From Streptomyces coelicoflavus (GTDB lineage Bacteria > Actinomycetota > Actinomycetes > Streptomycetales > Streptomycetaceae), in the NCBI RefSeq assembly GCF_003112555.1, contig NZ_BEWB01000007.1, positions 1 to 64,000 of the forward strand: a DNA stretch of 64,000 nucleotides, in the 5' to 3' direction. The notes below the pieces were generated by a model. That model saw only the letters and a program-made list of their open reading frames with translations, was not told where the DNA came from and ran no database searches. Below are positions 59,083-64,000 of this stretch, piece after piece. The translations under genes and the position numbers were made by a program. Every line of letters starts with the position of its first letter. Position 1 is the first letter of the stretch.

Positions 59083-59137
59083 GGGACGCGGCCTGAAACC
59101 GCGGTGGGGCGCCGGTGGCGCGGGTTAGTGTGCGGGC

Positions 59138-59881
59138 ATGACGGAGCCGACGATCACGCAACTGGAGCCCATGCCCGGCGACTGGCGCCGCGCCCTCGCC
59201 GTCGTCGCCCACCCCGACGACCTGGAGTACGGCTGCTCGGCGGCGATCGCGTCCTGGACCGACGAGGGCCGCGAGGTCGCCTACGTGCTCGCGACCCGGG
59301 GCGAGGCGGGCATCGACACGCTGCCGCCCGCCGAGTGCGCCCCGCTGCGCGAGCGGGAGCAGCGGGCCAGCGCCGCCGTCGTCGGGGTGAGCGAGGTGGA
59401 GTTCCTCGACCACCGGGACGGCGTCGTCGAATACGGCACCGCGCTGCGCCGCGACATCGCCGCCGCGATCCGCCGGCACCGGCCCGAACTGGTCATCACC
59501 ATGAACCACCGGGACACCTGGGGCGGAGTCGCCTGGAACACCCCGGACCACGTCGCCGTCGGCCGCGCCACGCTCGACGCGGCGGCCGACGCGGGCAACC
59601 GGTGGATCTTCCCGGAGCTGACCGAGCAGGGCCTCGCACCGTGGAACGGGGTGCGCTGGGTCGCGGTCGCCGGCTCCTCCTCGCCCACCCACGCCGTGGA
59701 CGCCACCCCGGGCCTCGAGCGCGCGGTGCGCTCGCTGCTGGAGCACCGCACGTACATCGAGGTGCTGACCGAGGAGGACCCGGAGACGTACGTGCGCGGA
59801 TTCCTCACCGGCTTCGCCCGGGCCGCCGGCGAGCGGTTCGGCGGGAAGCCGGCCGTGACCTTCGAAGTCTTCGGACGGTAG
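59138..59881 (+). CDS. PIG-L/LmbE-family N-deacetylase
   Basis: The 247-aa zinc enzyme has VVAHPDDLEYGCSAAIASW with the metal ligands His, Asp and Asp. YVLATRGEAGIDTLPPAECAPLREREQRAS and a second metal region MNHRDTWGGVAWNTPDHVAVGR follow. The family removes acetyl groups from N-acetylglucosamine derivatives, including mycothiol precursors and glycopeptide-type metabolites. Its exact substrate is not visible; the genes around it are unrelated. It is probably cytoplasmic. Confidence 0.88.
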   Translation: MTEPTITQLEPMPGDWRRALAVVAHPDDLEYGCSAAIASWTDEGREVAYVLATRGEAGIDTLPPAECAPLREREQRASAAVVGVSEVEFLDHRDGVVEYGTALRRDIAAAIRRHRPELVITMNHRDTWGGVAWNTPDHVAVGRATLDAAADAGNRWIFPELTEQGLAPWNGVRWVAVAGSSSPTHAVDATPGLERAVRSLLEHRTYIEVLTEEDPETYVRGFLTGFARAAGERFGGKPAVTFEVFGR

Positions 59882-59939
59882 CGGCATGGCGGGGGAGCGG
59901 GGTGTGCGAGTGGGGCACGAGGCGCGAGGGGAACGGGAC

Positions 59940-60842
59940 ATGCGGGGACAGCAGCGGCTCGCGGAGCGCTTCGAGGAGCACCGGGGGCAGCTGAAGGCGG
60001 TGGCCTACCGCATGCTCGGCTCACTGGCCGAGGCGGAGGACGCCGTCCAGGAGGCCTGGCTGCGGCTCGACCGCTCCGGCGAGGACCGCATCGACAACCT
60101 CGGCGCCTGGCTGACCACCGTGACCGGCCGGATCTGCCTGGACCTGCTGCGCTCCCGCACCGCGCGCCGCGAGGAGCCGATGACCGAGGGCTTCGACACC
60201 TTCGTGCCGGACCCCGTGCTGCGGGCGCTGCCCCGGACGGACCCGGAGGCGGAGGCGATGCACACCGACTCGGTGGGCATCGCCCTGCTCGTCGTCCTCG
60301 AGACGCTGGAACCGGCAGAGCGGCTGGCGTTCGTCCTGCACGACATGTTCGCCGTGCCCTTCGACGACATCGCGCCGGTCGTCGAGCGCAGCCCCGCCGC
60401 CACCAGGCAGCTCGCCAGCCGGGCCCGGCGCCGGGTGCGCGACGCGACCCCCGCCGCCGAACCGGACCTCGGCCGGCAGCGCCGGGCGGTCGAGGCGTTC
60501 CTCGCCGCGAGCCGGGCCGGCGACTTCGAGGCCCTGGTGTCCGTCCTGCACCCGGACGTGGTGCTGCGGGCCGACGCCGGTGCACTGGCCCGGGGCGTGG
60601 CGGCGTCGAAGACGGTCCGGGGGGCGCGGACGGTCGCCACCGGGGCGTTCCACTTCCGCCACCTCGCCGGGCTCGCCCACGTCGTCCTGGTCAGCGGCGC
60701 GGTGGGCACCGTCGCCGTGTCCGAGGGGCAGCCGCGGTCGGTCACCTACGTCACCGTCGCCGACGGGCTCATCACGGGTCTGTACATCCTGTCCGACCCC
60801 GAGCGGCTCGCCCGTCTCGACCTGTCCGCGCTGGAGGTCTGA
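59940..60842 (+). CDS. ECF sigma factor of SigJ type with SnoaL-like tail
   Basis: The 300-aa sigma factor has region 2 (FEEHRGQLKAVAYRMLGSLAEAEDAVQEAWLRL) and region 4 (LETLEPAERLAFVLHDMFAVPFDDIAPVVERSPAATRQLASRARRRV). After about residue 185 a SnoaL-like domain follows (RRAVEAFLAASRAGDFEALVSVLHPDVVLRADAG). Such fused sigma factors (ECF41/SigJ group) lack a classical anti-sigma gene and are held in check by the extra domain. I chose ATG 59940 (GAGGGG 8 nt upstream) over in-frame ATG 59886. No carboxymuconolactone decarboxylase gene, the usual ECF41 partner, is adjacent. Confidence 0.88.
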   Translation: MRGQQRLAERFEEHRGQLKAVAYRMLGSLAEAEDAVQEAWLRLDRSGEDRIDNLGAWLTTVTGRICLDLLRSRTARREEPMTEGFDTFVPDPVLRALPRTDPEAEAMHTDSVGIALLVVLETLEPAERLAFVLHDMFAVPFDDIAPVVERSPAATRQLASRARRRVRDATPAAEPDLGRQRRAVEAFLAASRAGDFEALVSVLHPDVVLRADAGALARGVAASKTVRGARTVATGAFHFRHLAGLAHVVLVSGAVGTVAVSEGQPRSVTYVTVADGLITGLYILSDPERLARLDLSALEV

Positions 60843-60899
60843 CCGGCCGCACGGGGCCGACCCCGGGGCCGCGCGCCGACGGCCCGTATCCTCGACGAC

Positions 60900-61748
60900 A
60901 TGCGAGAACACACGGCGGACCGGACGGACACACCGGCCCCGGCGGAACTGCGCGGCGACTGCGGGAGCTGCTTCGGACTGTGCTGCGTGGCCCTGCCCTT
61001 CGCCCGCTCCGCGGACTTCGCGGTCGACAAGGACGCCGGCACACCCTGCGCCAACCTCCGCACCGACCACCGTTGCGGCATCCACGCGACGCTGCGGGAA
61101 CGCGGCTTCAGCGGCTGCACGGTCTACGACTGCTTCGGCGCCGGGCAGCGGGTCTCGCAGGTCACCTTCGGCGGCGTGGACTGGCGCGGCGGCCCGCCGG
61201 AGCGCGGGCGCGGCATGTTCGACGTGTTCCCGGTCGTCCGCCAGCTGCACGAGCTGCTCTGGTACCTGACCGAGGCACTGACCCTGCCGGCCGCCCGCCC
61301 GCTCCACGCCGACCTGCGCCGGACCCTCGCCGACACCGAACGCCTCGCCGGGGGGACCCCCGGGGAACTGGCCGCCCTCGACGTGGCCGCACACCGGCAG
61401 CGTGTCAACGTGCTTCTGCTGCGCACCAGCGAGCTGGTCCGGGCCGGCGCCCGGGGCCGCAAGAAGAACCGCCGCAACGCCGACCTGATGGGCGCCCGGC
61501 TGAGAGGCGCCGACCTGGCCGGCGCCGATCTGCGCGGGGCCTACCTCATCGCCGCCGACCTCACCGGCGCCGACCTGCGGGGCGCCGACCTGATCGGCGC
61601 GGACCTGCGCGACGCCGAGCTGACCGACGCGGACCTGACGGGCGCCTTCTTCCTGACCCAGCCGCAGGTCAACGCGGCCCGAGGCGGCCCCGGCACCAGG
61701 CTGCCGGACTCAGTCACCCGCCCGGTGCACTGGACAGCGGGAGGCTGA
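60900..61748 (+). CDS. Cys-cluster protein with C-terminal pentapeptide repeats
   Basis: The 282-aa protein begins with a YkgJ-like Cys array: CGSCFGLCCVALPF, then PCANLRTDHRCGIH, and GCTVYDCFGAGQRV, which could bind zinc or an Fe-S cluster. A helical middle follows (HELLWYLTEALTLP; TSELVRAGARGRKKNRRN). About nine pentapeptide repeats follow (NADLMGARLRGADLAGADLR onwards, to about residue 255), forming a short right-handed quadrilateral beta-helix. DNA-mimicking pentapeptide proteins protect gyrase, but nine repeats are too few to assume that. Its last 39 nt overlap the 3' end of the convergent P450 gene. Confidence 0.8.
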   Translation: MREHTADRTDTPAPAELRGDCGSCFGLCCVALPFARSADFAVDKDAGTPCANLRTDHRCGIHATLRERGFSGCTVYDCFGAGQRVSQVTFGGVDWRGGPPERGRGMFDVFPVVRQLHELLWYLTEALTLPAARPLHADLRRTLADTERLAGGTPGELAALDVAAHRQRVNVLLLRTSELVRAGARGRKKNRRNADLMGARLRGADLAGADLRGAYLIAADLTGADLRGADLIGADLRDAELTDADLTGAFFLTQPQVNAARGGPGTRLPDSVTRPVHWTAGG

Positions 61749-63284
61749 GCCCGCGTTCCCGGCGTCCTGTTCCCCTGCCGCCCCGGCGTCGTCCGGGTGG
61801 GACGGGGAGGACGCCGGGGCGGCGGTGCGCCGGGCCAGGTGCAGCCGCAGCCCCTCCGGCATCAGCGTCAGCCGCTCGGCCACCCGCAGCCGGTATCCGG
61901 GGTCCGGCCGCAACTCGTAGCGGCGCAGCAGCAACCCGAGGACCAGCGTCGCCTCGTGCAGCGCGAACTGCCGCCCGATGCACGCCCGCGCCCCCGTCCC
62001 GAACGGCTTGAACGTGTGCGGGGCACGCGCGCGTACGGCCTTCGCGTCGAAGCGGTCCGGGTCGAACCGCTCGGCGTCCGGGCCCCACACCTCGGGATCG
62101 CGGTGCAGCATGCCCGTGAGCACCAGCGCCCAGGCCCCGGGCCGCATCGGGTACGCGCCGCCGAGCAGCGTGTCCTCGCGGGCCTCCCGTGCGAAGGCGG
62201 GCGCGGTCGGCCACAGCCGCAGCGACTCGTCGAGCACCCGGCGCACGTGGCGCAGCTTGGCCACCTGCTCGTAGCCCGGCGCCTCGGTGTCGCCCCACAC
62301 CCGGTCCACCTCGGCACGGGCCCGGGCCGCCACGTCGGGGTGCTGGGCGAGGTAGTGCAGTGCGAAGGAGAGCGCGCCCGAGGTCGTCTCGTGCCCGGCG
62401 ACGAGGAAGGTGATGACCTGCCGGCGCACGTTCTCCGGCGACAGCCGCTCACCGGTCCGCGGGTGGACCGTCTCCAGCATCCGGTCGAGCAGGTCGCCGA
62501 CCCCGCCCCCGCCGCCGCCGCCGGTTGACCGGCGTTCGCGGACGAGGTCGTCGACCGTGCGGTTGAGGTAGGCGATGTCGGCGGCGTTGCGGCGGCTCGC
62601 GTCGCGCAGCAGCCAGGGGGCGAGCGGCGCGGGCACCGTGTTCCGGCGCTGCGCGTAGCCGAGCGTGCCCACCATCGCGGTGACGAAGGGGTGGGGGCGG
62701 GCGCGTTCGAAGGAGCCGAAGTCGTGCCCGAAACCGGTGCGCGCGATGGTCTCCAGCGTCAGCTTGGTCATGTCGCCGGGCACGTCCACCGCCCGGCCCG
62801 ACGCCTCGGCCAGATCCCAGTGGCCGGTGAGCCGCGCGGCCACGTCCAGCATCATCACGTGGTACCCGGCCATGGCCTCGCGGCTGAACCCGGGCGCCAG
62901 CACGTCGTGCGCGAGCTGCCAGTTGGGCTCGTGGTTGTACGCCGTGAACAGCCCGTCCCCGGCGACCGGCCGCAGGTTGGCCACGCCCAGGCCCACGTGC
63001 TTGGCGAACCGCGTCTCGTCCGCCAGGTCGGCGGCGAGGGAGGCGCCCCACACGAACACGAACTCCTTGCCGAAGACCCGCCGCCGGAAGATCGGCCCCA
63101 GCCGCCGCGCGTAGCGCAGCGAGTCCTGCATCGGGGTGCGCCGGCTCGCGCCCACCACGTCACCGAGCAGCGGCAGCCGGTACGGCGGGTGCGGGATGCG
63201 GTGCAGCTCCGGCCAGCCCAGCTCGGCACTGCGGAAGCCCTTCGGCAGTCCGTCCCGGGCCGGTTCCCTCGCTGTCTGGGCCAT
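61710..63284 (-). CDS. CYP102-like cytochrome P450, heme domain only
   Basis: The 524-aa P450 has the heme-Cys loop FKPFGTGARACIGRQFALHEA, I-helix LVAGHETTSGAL and K-helix ESLRLWP. N-terminal GDGLFTAYNHEPNWQLAHDVL and AMAGYHVMMLDVAARL match, from memory, the fatty-acid hydroxylase CYP102 heme domain closely. The fused CPR-type reductase of CYP102A is absent, as in the CYP102B subgroup. It probably hydroxylates fatty acids with separate redox partners. A flexible Gly-rich loop (STGGGGGGGVGD) is inserted near residue 270. ATG 63284 has GGGAGA 7 nt upstream. It is divergent from a TetR gene. Confidence 0.88.
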   Translation of the reverse strand: MAQTAREPARDGLPKGFRSAELGWPELHRIPHPPYRLPLLGDVVGASRRTPMQDSLRYARRLGPIFRRRVFGKEFVFVWGASLAADLADETRFAKHVGLGVANLRPVAGDGLFTAYNHEPNWQLAHDVLAPGFSREAMAGYHVMMLDVAARLTGHWDLAEASGRAVDVPGDMTKLTLETIARTGFGHDFGSFERARPHPFVTAMVGTLGYAQRRNTVPAPLAPWLLRDASRRNAADIAYLNRTVDDLVRERRSTGGGGGGGVGDLLDRMLETVHPRTGERLSPENVRRQVITFLVAGHETTSGALSFALHYLAQHPDVAARARAEVDRVWGDTEAPGYEQVAKLRHVRRVLDESLRLWPTAPAFAREAREDTLLGGAYPMRPGAWALVLTGMLHRDPEVWGPDAERFDPDRFDAKAVRARAPHTFKPFGTGARACIGRQFALHEATLVLGLLLRRYELRPDPGYRLRVAERLTLMPEGLRLHLARRTAAPASSPSHPDDAGAAGEQDAGNAGSASRCPVHRAGD

Positions 63285-63347
63285 GACGCGATCTCCCTTG
63301 ACGCAGCGGCGTGTTGCACGAGCCGAGGCGAGCGTGTTGTACATGGA

Positions 63348-63383
63348 TTCAATAACGCGGCCCAGTCTCGTCCCGTTGTTGAA
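63348..63383. promoter_or_regulatory. Inverted repeat between P450 and tetR
   Basis: TTCAATAACG (63348-63357) and CGTTGTTGAA (63374-63383) are inverted arms with one mismatch and a 16-nt spacer, in the 122-nt divergent gap. The arrangement suits a TetR operator controlling both genes. An AT-richer base composition supports promoter function. Confidence 0.5.
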
Positions 63384-63406
63384 CCGGCGTCAAGTAAGGT
63401 GCGGGC

Positions 63407-64000
63407 ATGGCCGCGAACCAGGGCGCGCGCACCCGCCGCCGGCTCAGCACCGCCGAGCGCCGGGAGCAGCTGCTCTCGGTGGGCGCGCGGCTGTTCTCGG
63501 ACAGTCCCTACGACGAGGTGTGGATCGAGCAGGTCGCCGAGATCGCCGGGGTCTCCCGCGGGCTGCTGTACCACTACTTCCCGAACAAGCGGGACTTCTT
63601 CGCGGCGGTCGTCGAGCGGGAGAGCGAGCGCATGCTGCGGATGACGGCGGCCGTGCCCGGCGTCCCGGTCCGCGAGCAGCTCACCGCGGGCCTCGACGCG
63701 TACCTGGAGTACGTCCGGGCCCACGCGCACGGCTACCGCGCCTTCCACCGCGCCGACGCGACCGGCGACCGGGCCGTGCGCCAGGTCTACCGGCGGGCGC
63801 TGGCTGCGCAGGAGCGGCAGATCCTCGCCGCCCTGTCCGCCGACCCCGAGTTCGGTCCGGCCGTCGAGGAACGCGGCGACGTACGGCTGGCGGTGCGCGG
63901 CTGGCTGGCCTTCACCACCGCCGTCTGCCTGGAGTGGCTGCGGGATCCGGAACCCGCCCGCGAGCAGGTGCGCGACCTGTGCGCACGGGCGCTGTTGGGG
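63407..64000 (+). CDS. TetR-family regulator, 3' end outside window
   Basis: The frame is open for 198 codons to the window edge; family members are about 190-220 aa, so only a little is missing. The helix-turn-helix lies at about residues 35-58 (IEQVAEIAGVSRGLLYHYFPNKRDFF). The ligand domain has TAGLDAYLEYVRAHAHGYRAF and a late LAFTTAVCLEWL. In Bacillus megaterium the TetR protein BM3R1 represses CYP102A1 next to it; the same pairing here suggests a fatty-acid-responsive repressor of the P450. No clear ribosome-binding site precedes ATG 63407; TAAGGT 6 nt upstream may be a -10 for a leaderless mRNA. Confidence 0.87.
   Translation, partial: MAANQGARTRRRLSTAERREQLLSVGARLFSDSPYDEVWIEQVAEIAGVSRGLLYHYFPNKRDFFAAVVERESERMLRMTAAVPGVPVREQLTAGLDAYLEYVRAHAHGYRAFHRADATGDRAVRQVYRRALAAQERQILAALSADPEFGPAVEERGDVRLAVRGWLAFTTAVCLEWLRDPEPAREQVRDLCARALLG

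Overview
The window is high-GC DNA of Streptomyces type. This is suggested by the strong GC bias at third codon positions, frequent GTG and some TTG starts, many 4-nt ATGA/GTGA gene overlaps, Tat and lipoprotein exporters, a streptogrisin-type protease and a dispersed intergenic repeat familiar from Streptomyces. No rRNA, tRNA, CRISPR array or insertion sequence was seen. The genus is inference; I ran no database search.

Layout. 1-1091: the 5' part of a tyrosine-recombinase integrase reading off the left edge, facing a 54-codon 3' fragment of a pirin gene, which looks like one end of an integrated element. 1304-4100: molybdate transporter modABC. 4370-8102: a small membrane protein, an eda-kdgK pair (2-keto-3-deoxygluconate metabolism), a secreted beta-trefoil-like protein and a DoxX-like membrane protein. 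8358-17414: a sugar locus with a LacI regulator, a three-component ABC importer, a DUF2961 (GH172-like) enzyme, an FGGY kinase and a fucose-isomerase-like enzyme. Three near-identical TGAAATC(C/G)-type palindromes at its promoters suggest control by the one LacI protein. 17424-25140: oxidoreductase, VOC protein, thioesterase, a trio of small stress-type proteins, photolyase, an SDR/DUF2867 protein and MarR. 25280-29418: MMPL exporter with a palindromic promoter site, PPOX protein, small membrane protein and MscS channel. 29558-34246: methyltransferase, then a 62-aa peptide followed by four overlapping genes (an unknown, two paralogous unknowns and a serine hydrolase). I regard this last group as the best candidate for an undescribed system. 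34315-43324: streptogrisin-like protease, PhoD phosphatase, small Cys protein, methyltransferase, PAS/HTH regulator with a PLP dehydratase, cupin, and a MacB-type ABC pair.

43451-57653 is a complete L-rhamnose system on two divergent transcripts. Leftward genes are rhaI, a fused aldolase-dehydrogenase, rhaB and lutABC. Rightward genes are the ABC importer rhaT-rhaP-rhaQ-rhaS, mutarotase rhaM and a LacI regulator. Rhamnose is predicted to give dihydroxyacetone phosphate plus lactaldehyde, oxidised to lactate by the fused dehydrogenase and then to pyruvate by LutABC. Each of the two divergent promoters carries a TGAAAC-type palindrome just downstream of its -10.

The right end (57781-64000) holds a prolyl aminopeptidase-like hydrolase, a PIG-L deacetylase, an ECF sigma factor of SigJ type, a protein joining a Cys cluster to pentapeptide repeats, and a CYP102-like P450 without a reductase domain. 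The P450 is divergent from a TetR gene that runs off the right edge.
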